Position numbers and translations under genes: made by a program. Below are positions 43,041-52,608 of a stretch of 64,000 bases of DNA, piece by piece (the first letter of the stretch is position 1; each line of letters opens with the position of its first letter). Origin of the DNA: JAKJEP01 sp964580995. Lineage in GTDB: Bacteria > Planctomycetota > Phycisphaerae > Sedimentisphaerales > SM23-30. The notes beneath the pieces are model-generated. The model did not search any database. It had not been told where the DNA came from and worked only from the letters and a program-made list of their open reading frames with translations. The stretch lies in the NCBI GenBank assembly GCA_964580995.1, contig CAZOMV010000012.1, positions 1 to 64,000 of the forward strand, in the 5' to 3' direction.

Positions 43041-44663
43041 ATGAGTAATCCGATCAAAATAAAACGCGCACTGATTTCCGTATCCGATAAAACCGGTATC
43101 GTGCCTTTTGCCAAAGCCTTATCCGGTATGGGCGTCGAAATCATCAGTACCGGCGGCACCGCCAAATCCCTGGCCGAAGCAGGAATCCCCGTCATTGGCA
43201 TTGAAAAAGTCACCGGCTTTCCCGAAATGATGAACGGCCGGGTTAAAACCCTGCATCCTAAAATCCACGGCGGACTGCTGGCCCTGCGTGACAACAGCGA
43301 GCACGTCAAGGCCATGAAAGACCACGATATTACCGGCATTGATCTAGTGTGCGTCAACCTCTATCCGTTTGAGCAAACGGTTGCCAAGCCGGATTGCCCG
43401 TTCGAGGAGGCCATCGAAAATATCGACATCGGTGGGCCCAGCATGGTCCGTTCCGCCGCGAAAAATCACAAGTTTGTCACCATCGTGACCAATCCCGATC
43501 AATACGATACCATCCTCCAGCAGATGAAACAAAACGGCGGGGCAGTTTCCGCGGCGACCCGAACCGAACTGGCCCTTAAAGCCTTTGCCCTGACCGCCGC
43601 CTATGATTCGGCGATCAGCGCCTATCTGGCCGCCCAGGCGGGAGAGGTATTCCCGCCGCGTGTCACCATCGCCATGACGCGCGGCGAGGAACTGCGCTAT
43701 GGGGAAAATCCTCACCAGAAAGCCGCTTTCTACCGGCTCAATAAGAAAACCGGCGAACCCTGTGTCGCCAACGCCCGGCAGCTAGGCAGCGGTAAACAGA
43801 TCAGCTTCAACAATCTCATGGATACCAACGCCGCGTTCGAGTTGGTCAAGGAATTTGATGACCCGGCTGCCGTAGTGGTCAAGCATATGAATCCCTGCGG
43901 CGTCGCGGTCGATCCGGATATTACCGAGGCTTACCGCAAGGCCTATATTTCTGATGTGGTCAGTGCCTTCGGCGGCATCATCGCCCTGAATCGGCCCGTC
44001 ACCGAAGATCTCGCCGACGCCATCGCCGAATCCTATCAGCGTTGGGGCAAAGAACTCGGTGCTGCCGGTTTTTTTGCGGAGGTGATTATCGCACCCGAAT
44101 TCGATCCCAAAGCAGTCGAACTGATCCGAACCCGCAAACGCTGGGGCAAGGAAGATGTCCGATTGCTCGAAACCGGCCCGATTGATCGGTCCCTTATCAA
44201 TCGGGAGGAATATGACCTCCGCTACATCGTGGGCGGAATACTCCTCCAGCAGCGTGACCTGGTCGCCTGGGAAGCCGACCAGATTAAGCCCGTTACCAAG
44301 CGCCAGCCGACCGGTCGGGAAATGAACGACCTGAAACTGGCCTGGACCGTGGTCAAGCACGTAAAAAGCAATACCATTGTGCTGGTAAAAGACAACTCCG
44401 TGGTGGGCGTCGGCGCCGGCCAGATGAACCGGGTGGATTCCGGCATGCTGGCCATCCGGCAGGCCAAAGAGAAGGCCAAAGGCTCCGTCATGGCCTCCGA
44501 TGCCTTCTTCCCGTTCCCTGATAATGTCACCCAAGCGGCCCAGGCCGGCATTACCGCCATCGTTCAGCCGGGCGGCTCCAAGCAGGACCAGATGAGCATC
44601 GACGAGGCCGACCAGCACAACATCGCCATGATCTTTACCGGCAAACGGCACTTTAAACATTAG
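43041..44663 (+). CDS. purH: Bifunctional AICAR formyltransferase/IMP cyclohydrolase
   Basis: This 540-aa enzyme carries out the last two steps of purine synthesis. The N-terminal MGS-like cyclohydrolase domain has ALISVSDKTGIVPFAKAL and the C-terminal transformylase domain has RYGENPHQKAAFYR and VVKHMNPCGVAV, with the catalytic Lys-His pair. It is slightly longer than E. coli PurH. ATG 43041 follows AGGAG at 5 nt; a GTG at 43038 is less likely. A strong terminator follows. Confidence 0.96.
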   Translation: MSNPIKIKRALISVSDKTGIVPFAKALSGMGVEIISTGGTAKSLAEAGIPVIGIEKVTGFPEMMNGRVKTLHPKIHGGLLALRDNSEHVKAMKDHDITGIDLVCVNLYPFEQTVAKPDCPFEEAIENIDIGGPSMVRSAAKNHKFVTIVTNPDQYDTILQQMKQNGGAVSAATRTELALKAFALTAAYDSAISAYLAAQAGEVFPPRVTIAMTRGEELRYGENPHQKAAFYRLNKKTGEPCVANARQLGSGKQISFNNLMDTNAAFELVKEFDDPAAVVVKHMNPCGVAVDPDITEAYRKAYISDVVSAFGGIIALNRPVTEDLADAIAESYQRWGKELGAAGFFAEVIIAPEFDPKAVELIRTRKRWGKEDVRLLETGPIDRSLINREEYDLRYIVGGILLQQRDLVAWEADQIKPVTKRQPTGREMNDLKLAWTVVKHVKSNTIVLVKDNSVVGVGAGQMNRVDSGMLAIRQAKEKAKGSVMASDAFFPFPDNVTQAAQAGITAIVQPGGSKQDQMSIDEADQHNIAMIFTGKRHFKH

Positions 44664-44708
44664 ACGGCTGGGGTTCGCGGCCCCGTCCTAATTCCCAAAA
44701 ATAATCCC

Positions 44709-44735
44709 CCCTCCGGTTCATCCGGAGGGTTTTTT
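44709..44735 (+). terminator. Rho-independent terminator after purH
   Basis: CCCTCCGG pairs with CCGGAGGG (8 bp, perfect) around TTCAT and is followed by TTTTTT. It lies 46 bp after the stop and only 18 bp before the next ATG. Confidence 0.93.
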
Positions 44736-44752
44736 ATACCGGTTTACGTACA

Positions 44753-45940
44753 ATGTACCAGGAACAAAAGTATTTTGATATAATCATACTGGGCGGCGGT
44801 GCTGCCGGTCTGATGTGCGCCAGCCAAGCTGCCCGGCGCGGCCGAAAGGTCGTGGTGGTGGACCGGGCCAGGCGGCTGGGGACGAAAATCCTGCTCTCCG
44901 GCGGTGGCAAATGCAATTTTACCAACCGCCAATGCTCCGCCGAAAATTATATTTCCGAGAATCCCCATTTCTGCAAATCCGCCCTGTCTCAATTCGGGCC
45001 TGCCGATTTCCTGGCCCAGCTCGAACAGCACTATATCGCTTATGAAGAACGCCAGCACGGCCAATTATTCTGCCGGCGTTCGGCGGAAGACATCCTGCAA
45101 ATGCTGATCGAGCCGTGCCGAGAGCATCCGGTAACCTTTCTGCTGGAGTGTGCCGTTCACTCGATGCAGAAAGAGGAGCGATTTATAATCCGCACCGATA
45201 AGGGGATCCTCACCGCCGACTCCCTGGTTGTCGCTACCGGTGGCCTTAGCTATCCCCAAGCTGGCGCCGGCGATCTGGGCTACCAGGTGGCCCGGCAATT
45301 TGGCCTGGCGGTTACGCCCTGCCGGCCGGGACTGGTGCCGTTGTTGTATAATCCCTCGCAGCAGAGTATTCTGGCAGAGATGACCGGGATCTCGGTTGAG
45401 GCGGCTGTCACCTGTCGAAAAAAACAATTCCGCGAAAATATTCTTTTTACCCACACCGGCCTGAGCGGCCCGGCCATCCTGCAAATTTCCAACTACTGGC
45501 AGCCGGGCGATACCATTTCCATAAACTGGCTGCCGGAAATCGATGTTTATAAAATGCTGCTGGACCGGAAAGAAACCGGCGGCGCTATTACCAGCAAAAG
45601 TATACTATCCCACTACCTGCCCAGCCGCCTGGTCCGTCTCTGGTCCCAGCCATATTTCCCCGAAATACCCCTGGCCCAGTGCACCATCTCCCAGTTACGC
45701 CAGGCCGCCGACAGCATCAACCGCTGGCCGTTTCAGCCCGGCGGCACCGAAGGCTATGCCAAAGCCGAAGTTACTCTCGGCGGCATCGACACGGGCGAGT
45801 TATCCTCGAAAACGCTGGAAGCCAAAAAGGTAAAGGGTCTCTATTTCATCGGCGAGGTGCTCGATGTGACCGGCCAGCTCGGCGGTTACAATCTCCAATG
45901 GGCCTGGTCTTCCGGCTTGGCGGCCGGATGTGCGGTATGA
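44753..45940 (+). CDS. BaiN/HI0933-family NAD(P)/FAD-dependent oxidoreductase
   Basis: This 395-aa flavoprotein has an N-terminal FAD-binding Rossmann motif (IIILGGGAAGLMCASQAARRG), the family's KILLSGGGKCNFTN, ATGGLSYPQAGAGDLGYQVA, and the C-terminal GLYFIGEVLDVTGQLGGYNLQWAWSSG. HI0933/YhiN proteins are widespread flavin oxidoreductases; BaiN acts in bile-acid dehydroxylation, but most members have no known substrate. It is a single gene between the purH terminator and the convergent glycosyltransferases. Confidence 0.92.
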   Translation: MYQEQKYFDIIILGGGAAGLMCASQAARRGRKVVVVDRARRLGTKILLSGGGKCNFTNRQCSAENYISENPHFCKSALSQFGPADFLAQLEQHYIAYEERQHGQLFCRRSAEDILQMLIEPCREHPVTFLLECAVHSMQKEERFIIRTDKGILTADSLVVATGGLSYPQAGAGDLGYQVARQFGLAVTPCRPGLVPLLYNPSQQSILAEMTGISVEAAVTCRKKQFRENILFTHTGLSGPAILQISNYWQPGDTISINWLPEIDVYKMLLDRKETGGAITSKSILSHYLPSRLVRLWSQPYFPEIPLAQCTISQLRQAADSINRWPFQPGGTEGYAKAEVTLGGIDTGELSSKTLEAKKVKGLYFIGEVLDVTGQLGGYNLQWAWSSGLAAGCAV

Positions 45941-45944
45941 TTCT

Positions 45945-46943
45945 TTATTTCCATTTTTTCGGCAGCGGAACGACCCGGCGGCGCAGATTAAAAAACCGGA
46001 TAAACCTGGAAATCGCATGGCATCCCCAGGCCGTTATTTTTGGAAAAGCGGTCAGCAGATAAATACATGTCCGATACCCCCAGGAAAGGTGCGCCGCATA
46101 CCGCCGCAACAATTCCCGCACATCCGCCGGGCGATCCACGAAGAGCAGGGACCGGATGGTACGCTGGACGATAAACCGTACCACTGGTCGGAACCGCTGC
46201 CACTGTCCGTTTTCATGGGACAATTGCGTATGCCGGTCAAGAAAATGACAGGTCCTGGAAATCTCAAGGGAACCGCGGGTCAGACTATGGGGAAAATCAA
46301 TATGGTACACCGCCAGCGGCTGGGCGACGAATCCGAATTTCGGCCAGCGATACGCAATTCGTATCCATAAATCCAGATCCTCCCCCACCTTCAAACTCTC
46401 ATCAAACCCACCGACTTCCATTAATACTTCTCGTCGAATCAGCATGGTATCCGTACAGCCAAACATGTCGCCAATAAACGCCTGGAAAAAATTCTCAAAA
46501 TATTCTTTCCCCTGCAAATGGTTTTCGATTTGGCCTGGCACATTTTGCGGGGCACGCCGTTTGGTTTGTTCTGAATACCGTATATAATCAGCCCCCACCC
46601 ACACCAAATCGGGATTTCTCTTCCACAAGCGAATTTGACTTTCTAGCAGTTCCGGCAGCCATTCATCATCCGCGTCCAGAAAAGCGATCCACTGGCCGCT
46701 CGCCGCCTGAATCCCCCGGTTCCGCGCCGCACTGACCCCGCGATTCTCCTGATACATATACCGCACCCGCTGCCCATATTCCCTGACCATCTCCCCGGTT
46801 CCGTCCGTCGATCCGTCATCCACCACGATAATTTCCTGGACCGGATGCCGCTGCGCCAGGACGCTATCAATCGCACGTTTAATATAGTTCGCGGCATTGC
46901 ATGCAGGTATAATGGCAGTTATTTGATGTCGAATAAAATCCAT
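45945..46943 (-). CDS. Family 2 glycosyltransferase
   Basis: This 332-aa GT-A glycosyltransferase has IPACNAANYIKRAIDSVLAQ, VVDDGSTDGT and FLDADDEWLP (the DxD-type metal/nucleotide-sugar site). Two basic hydrophobic segments at the C-terminus could associate with the membrane. It is the last gene of the minus-strand run from pyrR and a close paralogue of the preceding gene. It likely adds a sugar in surface polysaccharide synthesis. Confidence 0.9.
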   Translation of the reverse strand: MDFIRHQITAIIPACNAANYIKRAIDSVLAQRHPVQEIIVVDDGSTDGTGEMVREYGQRVRYMYQENRGVSAARNRGIQAASGQWIAFLDADDEWLPELLESQIRLWKRNPDLVWVGADYIRYSEQTKRRAPQNVPGQIENHLQGKEYFENFFQAFIGDMFGCTDTMLIRREVLMEVGGFDESLKVGEDLDLWIRIAYRWPKFGFVAQPLAVYHIDFPHSLTRGSLEISRTCHFLDRHTQLSHENGQWQRFRPVVRFIVQRTIRSLLFVDRPADVRELLRRYAAHLSWGYRTCIYLLTAFPKITAWGCHAISRFIRFFNLRRRVVPLPKKWK

Positions 46944-47022
46944 TTTTCCTTCCGTACCAGGAAATCAGACAATTTTGTTATCCAGATTTTAAATGCCGTT
47001 TCCATTTTTATGAAAGCAGAAC

Positions 47023-48027
47023 TTACACCTTTGGTTTCCGGATTATCTTATTTCGTATTTTCAGTTTTCGGGAACACCAGGAAATAGACTGCAAAATGGT
47101 TAAAGTTACTTTCGGGAACAAGGTAAATCCCCGAATCACAAACCGGTATTCAGGCGATAACATATTTTTGAAAAGATTTACTATTTTGGGTATTTCGTAA
47201 ATATGCTCATTAAACAGGGATCCCCGTATCCAGGCCCGGATCATGGCGATAGCACAGGGTTTGTAATCTTGCAAACAACCGCTTTTCGCGGATAGTTCCA
47301 GATGTCTCCGAACCAGGGCACAGGTTCTTTCTACGCTGGGGTATCTTCGGGTATTGCTGCCCGGAATATCCATATGATAAATCGCCAAGGGTTCGCCAAT
47401 ATATCCTATCTCCGGCCAGCGATAAGCGATCCGATACCATAAATCCAGGTCCTGCGCCAGCAGCAAACCCGGCAGAAACATCCCTGCCTCTTCAATGGCA
47501 CTTCGCTTGATCAGCAGGCAACCTGTCCAAAAATTAACACCGGACAGCTTGGCTTTAAAAAAATTAGAAAACCGTTTTTTGCCTTGTAATAAATCATTCG
47601 CTTTTTGAGGAAGGATCGAGGGTCCCTGTCGATTTTGCTGGCAGGAACAGAGAATAAAATTGGATGCACACCATACCAAATCAGGATGGTCTGCTAGTAA
47701 TTCGGTTTGCAATTCCAGTTTTTTCGGCAGCCACTCATCATCCGCGTCCAGAAAGGCAATCCATTCATAGCGGGCGGCCTGAATGCCAGTATTCCGGGCC
47801 ACGCTGGCCCCGGCGTTATCCTGATAGAGATAACGAACCGCCGAACCGTACGGTTTTACTTTCTCCGCCGTATGATCCGCGGAACCATCGTCCACCACGA
47901 TGATCTCATCCGCCGGCTGCGTCTGCGCCAATACGCTGTCCAGGCACCTCTGGAGATATTTTTCCGCGTTATAGGCGGGAATAACCACGCTGACTCGTAT
48001 CTGTTGGTTAGCATCCGGAAAATTCAT
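47023..48027 (-). CDS. Family 2 glycosyltransferase
   Basis: This 334-aa paralogue of the next gene downstream has VVIPAYNAEKYLQRCLDSVLAQ in two recognisable blocks, VVDDGSADHT, FLDADDEWLP and a conserved WYRIAYRWPEIGYI segment. The start at ATG 48027 follows AAAGAA. It lies 24 bp after the GT4 gene, so the three glycosyltransferases are probably cotranscribed. Confidence 0.9.
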   Translation of the reverse strand: MNFPDANQQIRVSVVIPAYNAEKYLQRCLDSVLAQTQPADEIIVVDDGSADHTAEKVKPYGSAVRYLYQDNAGASVARNTGIQAARYEWIAFLDADDEWLPKKLELQTELLADHPDLVWCASNFILCSCQQNRQGPSILPQKANDLLQGKKRFSNFFKAKLSGVNFWTGCLLIKRSAIEEAGMFLPGLLLAQDLDLWYRIAYRWPEIGYIGEPLAIYHMDIPGSNTRRYPSVERTCALVRRHLELSAKSGCLQDYKPCAIAMIRAWIRGSLFNEHIYEIPKIVNLFKNMLSPEYRFVIRGFTLFPKVTLTILQSISWCSRKLKIRNKIIRKPKV

Positions 48028-48051
48028 GGTAGTTCTTTCAATGGGTAAAAA

Positions 48052-49245
48052 CTAATTTTTATTCAATTGGCTTTGTTGCAAACAAACCTCTACCGCCTTC
48101 TGTACGGCCCGGCCAATGACGTCCCAGGTATATTTACTCAGAAAAAGACTCCAGCCGTTTTCCGCCAGTGAAATCCCTTCTTCCGGCCGCTTTAACAAGC
48201 GGAGGCAGGCCAGGGCAAAAGCCTGCGGCGGCTCCGCCAGCAAAATATTCTCCTCATGGGTGGCTTCAATGCCGTACGCGCCAACCGGGGTTGATATCAC
48301 CGGGCACATCCGGCTGAAGCCCTCCAAAATCTTCAACCGGGTGCCGCCCCCGAAACGCAAAGGCACCACCATGGCTGACCAACTGGCGATCTCCTCCGTG
48401 GGATCTTCAACATAGTTCAGCGCCTCAAAGCCCGGCCGCTTGAGAAACGCGGCGTTCTCCGGAATTTTGCCGACAATTCGGAAACGCGCCTGCGGCATTT
48501 CCTTGTGAATCCCGGGCCACACCTCCTCACCAAACCACTTCAGTCCGTCTTGATTGGGAGGGTAGCTCAAGGCACCAATGAAACCGATTCGCTGCAAATT
48601 GCGTCTCTCCCCGGCAGGTTTCTCCGGCGGTCTGGCAAAACCATTCGGGATTACCCGGATCCGTTCCCCGCCGCCCAGCACCTGCTTATCGGCTTCGCTG
48701 CAAACACATGCCGAGGTGAACCGGTCCAGCACTCCCTTTTCTCGCTGTTTCCACCGGCAGGAAACCACCTGATCCGAAAACCGCTGCCGGATACCGGAGG
48801 CGCACTTCGCCTTCAACTGATATTTAACAAAGTTCAAATCGTCTATATCCATAATCGAGCGCGGAATCCGGTATTCCCGGAAACCATCCGCCGCATAAAA
48901 ACTATGGAACCAGACCAGATCGTGGTCCGCCGCCAACCGGTCAAACCGCTCCCGATCCTCCACCGACACTGGATCGGAACACCATTTCGCCCAATGATAT
49001 TTATATTTACCATATAAACGGGATATCTTTTTTTCCGGGATTTTCATCAGGATCACAGGATCAAATTCCCGACGAGCAATAGCCAAGGTCTCCTCATCGA
49101 ATTGCTTATCCACCCCCAGAAAAGTAACCTGACCGCATTTTTTCAACTGACGGCCGATTTCAAAGGTCCGGATATGCACCCCATGTGCGGGAGAACATCG
49201 CATGGTAGCATTAACATATAATATTCTTGTTTTCGAGGACTCCAT
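48052..49245 (-). CDS. Family 4-type glycosyltransferase, PEP-CTERM/exosortase-associated (TIGR03087-like)
   Basis: This 397-aa GT-B transferase has a C-terminal donor-binding half with IGFIGALSYPPNQDGLKWF, PLRFGGGTRLKILEGFSRMCPV and ISTPVGAYGI. The pattern resembles the sugar transferase found in PEP-CTERM/exosortase loci. ATG 49245 is preferred (CCGGAAACGACTC upstream); the longer frame would overlap the NYN gene. Its presence fits the PEP-CTERM protein at 33494. Confidence 0.85.
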   Translation of the reverse strand: MESSKTRILYVNATMRCSPAHGVHIRTFEIGRQLKKCGQVTFLGVDKQFDEETLAIARREFDPVILMKIPEKKISRLYGKYKYHWAKWCSDPVSVEDRERFDRLAADHDLVWFHSFYAADGFREYRIPRSIMDIDDLNFVKYQLKAKCASGIRQRFSDQVVSCRWKQREKGVLDRFTSACVCSEADKQVLGGGERIRVIPNGFARPPEKPAGERRNLQRIGFIGALSYPPNQDGLKWFGEEVWPGIHKEMPQARFRIVGKIPENAAFLKRPGFEALNYVEDPTEEIASWSAMVVPLRFGGGTRLKILEGFSRMCPVISTPVGAYGIEATHEENILLAEPPQAFALACLRLLKRPEEGISLAENGWSLFLSKYTWDVIGRAVQKAVEVCLQQSQLNKN

Positions 49246-49261
49246 GAGTCGTTTCCGGTTT

Positions 49262-49765
49262 TCACTGTTCCTTGATATCATCCGGCTTAAAACCGAACAG
49301 TTCCATCCACTTTCCTGTCTCGCCGGGAATCAGGCCTTGTTGTTTTTCCCGTGGCTCCCGGGACCGCACGGGTTTTTTCTCCTGTCGCTTTGTCATGGCC
49401 AGCAAGTATTCGTTGGCGGTCAGCGAAGTTGCTTTGCGCCGCCTGGCTGCCGTACGCAACTGGTTATCGGAACTCACAACCGTCAGCCGCCGCGGCGCCG
49501 TATTCTTCTGAATCAGGCCTACCAATATACTATCGGCATCTTTCCCGCCCCCGCTGAACAGCACACTCACATGTTTTTCCCGGCCTTCCTGCGAAAAACT
49601 CCCCCGCGGCCGCGCCCCGTCAAAAACCACAATCGCCCAATCCCCGATCCGGTTCATATCCTTTTCAATCCACTGGCACATAGCCTGCGGAATCATGTCC
49701 GCCCACTCTTCCGAATATTTTCTCAGGGCGTGGTACAAATTATAGCCGTCAATTAAAAAGGGCAT
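49262..49765 (-). CDS. NYN (YacP-like) domain protein, probable ribonuclease
   Basis: This 167-aa protein has the YacP/Rae1-type NYN fold: FLIDGYNLYHAL at the N-terminus, VVFDGA, then GGGKDADSILVGLI and LTVVSSDNQLRTAA, which carry the conserved Asp residues. Rae1/YacP cleaves ribosome-associated mRNA in Firmicutes. It sits 10 bp after pyrC and 16 bp before the glycosyltransferase gene. Its C-terminal 50 residues are basic and poorly conserved. Confidence 0.85.
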   Translation of the reverse strand: MPFLIDGYNLYHALRKYSEEWADMIPQAMCQWIEKDMNRIGDWAIVVFDGARPRGSFSQEGREKHVSVLFSGGGKDADSILVGLIQKNTAPRRLTVVSSDNQLRTAARRRKATSLTANEYLLAMTKRQEKKPVRSREPREKQQGLIPGETGKWMELFGFKPDDIKEQ

Positions 49766-49775
49766 AACGCATTTT

Positions 49776-51059
49776 TCATAGGGTTAGTTGAAATTGAATG
49801 GCTCCTCCCACCAGGGTACACACAGCCCGTCCGTTCAGCCTCCAGCCATTATAGGGACAATTGCGGCTCTTCGAATAAAACCGGTTCACTTCGACCTCCC
49901 ACGTTTGATGGGGGTCGATAATCGTGATATCCGCCTCACTGCCTATGCCCAACGTTCCTTTGGCAATCCCCACAATCCGTGCCGGCCCGATCGTCATCAG
50001 CTCAATCAGTCGGGGCCAGTCGATTGTCCCTGTCTCAATCAGCGCCTTCACATACAATCCCAGCGCACAGTCCAGGGCGATAATCCCCGACGGCGCGTTC
50101 AAAAATTCCAATTCCTTCTCACTGCGCAAATGAGGAGCATGATCGCTGGCCAGACAATCGATCGTACCATCCGCTACCGCCTCCCGCAAAGCGGTGACAT
50201 CGTCCCAGGTTCGCAGGGGCGGATTCATTTTATAATTCGTATCATATTCCTGACATCCTTCTTCCGTCAGCAGCAAATGATGCGGAGCCACTTCCGCCGT
50301 CACCCGAATTCCCTGCCGCCTGGCTTCCCGTACAATCTGGGCCGAACCCCGGGTCGAAAGATGCTGGGCATGAAACCGCACGCCCACCTGCCGGGCCAAC
50401 TGAATATCCCGGTACAGCATCAATTCTTCCGCCAGCCGGTTCATGCCCGGCAAGCCCAGCACCGTTGCCTGCAAACCGGAATTCATGCACCCGGTCCCCG
50501 CCAGCGCATTATCCTGACAATGCTCCAAAATCGCCTTGTCAAACATTTTCACATATTGCATTGCCCGCAGCATCACCGCCGGATTCTGAATCCCCGATCC
50601 GTCATCCGTAAACGCTACCGCCCCGCCCCGGACCATCTGCCCCATCTCCGCCAGCTCCTGACCCGCTCTGCCTTTGGTGATCGTGCCCGCCGGAAAAACA
50701 TTCGCCTTTCCTGCCTTGGCCGCCTGCCGGTACACAAAATCCACCGTTGCCTCATTATCAATCGCCGGATCCGTATTGGGCATGCACACCACCGAGGTAA
50801 AACCGCCCGCCACCGCCGCCGTCGCCCCGCTGGCGATGGTCTCCTCCTCCTCATCGCCCGGCTCCCGCAGATGCACATGCATATCGATCAGACCGGGCAC
50901 CACCAGCAGATCCTTCGCGTCGATCACCGCCGCCGCTCCATCGACAGAAACCTTGCCCACTTCCGCGATCTTCCCATCCCGAACCAGAACATCCCCCACC
51001 CCGTCGATTCCATGAGCCGGGTCGATGATCCTGCCATTTTTTATCAAAAGTTCTGTCAT
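49776..51059 (-). CDS. pyrC: Dihydroorotase
   Basis: This 427-aa amidohydrolase cyclises carbamoyl aspartate to dihydroorotate. The metal-binding motif is DMHVHLREPG (about residues 58-67); further ligands are in EHCQDNALAG, AEVAPHHLLL and CLASDHAPH. It is the class I type found next to pyrB. The start lies 20 bp after pyrB. Confidence 0.94.
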   Translation of the reverse strand: MTELLIKNGRIIDPAHGIDGVGDVLVRDGKIAEVGKVSVDGAAAVIDAKDLLVVPGLIDMHVHLREPGDEEEETIASGATAAVAGGFTSVVCMPNTDPAIDNEATVDFVYRQAAKAGKANVFPAGTITKGRAGQELAEMGQMVRGGAVAFTDDGSGIQNPAVMLRAMQYVKMFDKAILEHCQDNALAGTGCMNSGLQATVLGLPGMNRLAEELMLYRDIQLARQVGVRFHAQHLSTRGSAQIVREARRQGIRVTAEVAPHHLLLTEEGCQEYDTNYKMNPPLRTWDDVTALREAVADGTIDCLASDHAPHLRSEKELEFLNAPSGIIALDCALGLYVKALIETGTIDWPRLIELMTIGPARIVGIAKGTLGIGSEADITIIDPHQTWEVEVNRFYSKSRNCPYNGWRLNGRAVCTLVGGAIQFQLTL

Positions 51060-51079
51060 AGTTTATTGCTTTGTCTCTT

Positions 51080-52072
51080 TTATTTTTGCGCCGCTGCCTG
51101 ATTCACCAAAAACAAAACCGCCATCCGAATTGCCAGACCATTGGTTACCTGCCGCAGGATCGTGCTATTCGGCCCGTCGGCCACCTCACTTTCCAGCTCC
51201 AGCCCGCGATTGATCGGTCCCGGATGCATCACAATCACATCCTTTTTCGCCCGTTTCATCCGATTCATTGTCAAACCGAACAGCCGGGTATATTCCCGCA
51301 CCGAGGGAAAGATCGTACTGCCGATCCGCTCAAACTGCACCCGCAGCATATTAATGACGTCCAGCTCACCGATAATCGCGTCAAAATCGTGACAAACCGT
51401 TACCGGCAGCTTGCTCGCTTCCGAAGGCATCAGCGTCGGCGGACCCACCAGAAACACCTGCGCCCCTAGCGTATGCAGCCCCCAGATATTGCTGCGCGCC
51501 ACCCGCGAGTGTGCGATATCCCCCACAATTGCCACCTTCAATCCCTTCAAATCACCCCGCAATTCCCGAATCGTAAAAATATCCAGCAGTCCCTGCGTCG
51601 GATGCTCATGATAACCATCCCCAGCGTTGATTACGCAGGCATCGATACATTGGCTGAGCAAATGCGGCGCCCCGCCGGCACTGTGCCGGATCACCACAAT
51701 ATCAATCCCCATCGCTTCCAGATTCCGGGCCGTATCCCGCAGCGTCTCGCCCTTGGACACGCTGGAGGTCTTGGCGGTGAACTCCATAACATCCGCGCTG
51801 AGCCGGCTGGCCGCCAGCGAAAAACTGCTCCGTGTCCGCGTGCTGTCCTCAAAAAACAGATTCACCACCACCTTGCCCCGCAGCGGCGGCGCCTTCTTGA
51901 TCGACCTTCGCGATATCTCCTTAAATCCCTCCGCCGTATCGAAAATATGAAACAATTCCTCCCGGTTCAATTCCCTTAATCCCAGAAGATGTTTACGATT
52001 CCAGACAAATCGCTCTGCCTGCGGTTGCCGGGTATTCTGGGCATTATGTATGTCTGCTGTTTCTTTTGCCAT
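51080..52072 (-). CDS. pyrB: Aspartate carbamoyltransferase, catalytic chain
   Basis: This 330-aa enzyme makes carbamoyl aspartate, the committed step of pyrimidine synthesis. The carbamoyl-phosphate site is FFEDSTRTRSSFSLAASRL and HPTQGLLDIFTI; the second domain has VAIVGDIAHSRVARSN and VIVMHPGPINRGLE. No pyrI regulatory chain follows; regulation may come through PyrR. It begins 11 bp after pyrR. Confidence 0.96.
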   Translation of the reverse strand: MAKETADIHNAQNTRQPQAERFVWNRKHLLGLRELNREELFHIFDTAEGFKEISRRSIKKAPPLRGKVVVNLFFEDSTRTRSSFSLAASRLSADVMEFTAKTSSVSKGETLRDTARNLEAMGIDIVVIRHSAGGAPHLLSQCIDACVINAGDGYHEHPTQGLLDIFTIRELRGDLKGLKVAIVGDIAHSRVARSNIWGLHTLGAQVFLVGPPTLMPSEASKLPVTVCHDFDAIIGELDVINMLRVQFERIGSTIFPSVREYTRLFGLTMNRMKRAKKDVIVMHPGPINRGLELESEVADGPNSTILRQVTNGLAIRMAVLFLVNQAAAQK

Positions 52073-52083
52073 ACTCTCTCGGT

Positions 52084-52608
52084 TTAACCTAATACCACCT
52101 CATCTTTGCCGTCTCTCTCCTTCAGATAGACCTGCACTCTGCGATCCGGCGGTACCTCCATCACCTTGCCCACATAATCCGCCCGGATCGGCAGTTCCCG
52201 CGCCCCCCGGTCAATCAGCACCGCCAGCCGGATGCATCGCGGCCGTCCCAGCGCGATCAATGCCTCCATCGCCGCCCGGGTCGTTCGCCCGGTATTCAGC
52301 ACATCATCCACCAGCACAATCGTTCGATCATCGATCGAAAAATCAATTTCCGTCGATTGCAGCTTCGGCTGCTGATACCCCATCGAGTTCAAATCATCCC
52401 GGTATAGCGTAATATCCAGCGTCCCCCGATCCACCTGGCCGTCCCCCTTCTCCTGCAGGATCCGCTGCAAGCGCTGCGCCAGAACGTCTCCCCGCGACCG
52501 GATCCCCACCAGCGCCACATAGCCGCTTTCCGTCATACCGGCGGCAATGCTCATGGCCAGCTTGTGAATCAGCTTGCCTATCTCCAGCTCGTCTAGTAAT
52601 ACCTGCAC
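52084..52608 (-). CDS. pyrR: Bifunctional pyr operon regulator/uracil phosphoribosyltransferase
   Basis: This 174-aa protein has the PRPP loop TIVLVDDVLNTGRTTRAAMEAL (about residues 93-114) and the family's GIRSRGDVLAQRL. PyrR binds pyr mRNA leaders to cause attenuation when UMP is high, and also makes UMP from uracil. The start is GTG at 52608, after AGGCAGG. It heads pyrR-pyrB-pyrC. The leader is only about 80 nt; it contains GCC-AGAGTA-GGC (52662-52673, minus strand), which faintly resembles a PyrR-binding loop. Confidence 0.94.
   Translation of the reverse strand: MQVLLDELEIGKLIHKLAMSIAAGMTESGYVALVGIRSRGDVLAQRLQRILQEKGDGQVDRGTLDITLYRDDLNSMGYQQPKLQSTEIDFSIDDRTIVLVDDVLNTGRTTRAAMEALIALGRPRCIRLAVLIDRGARELPIRADYVGKVMEVPPDRRVQVYLKERDGKDEVVLG

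Noticed and set aside
49788..51101. 437-aa open frame antisense to pyrC
   Set aside because: It is a shadow of pyrC, His/Arg/Pro-rich with no motif.
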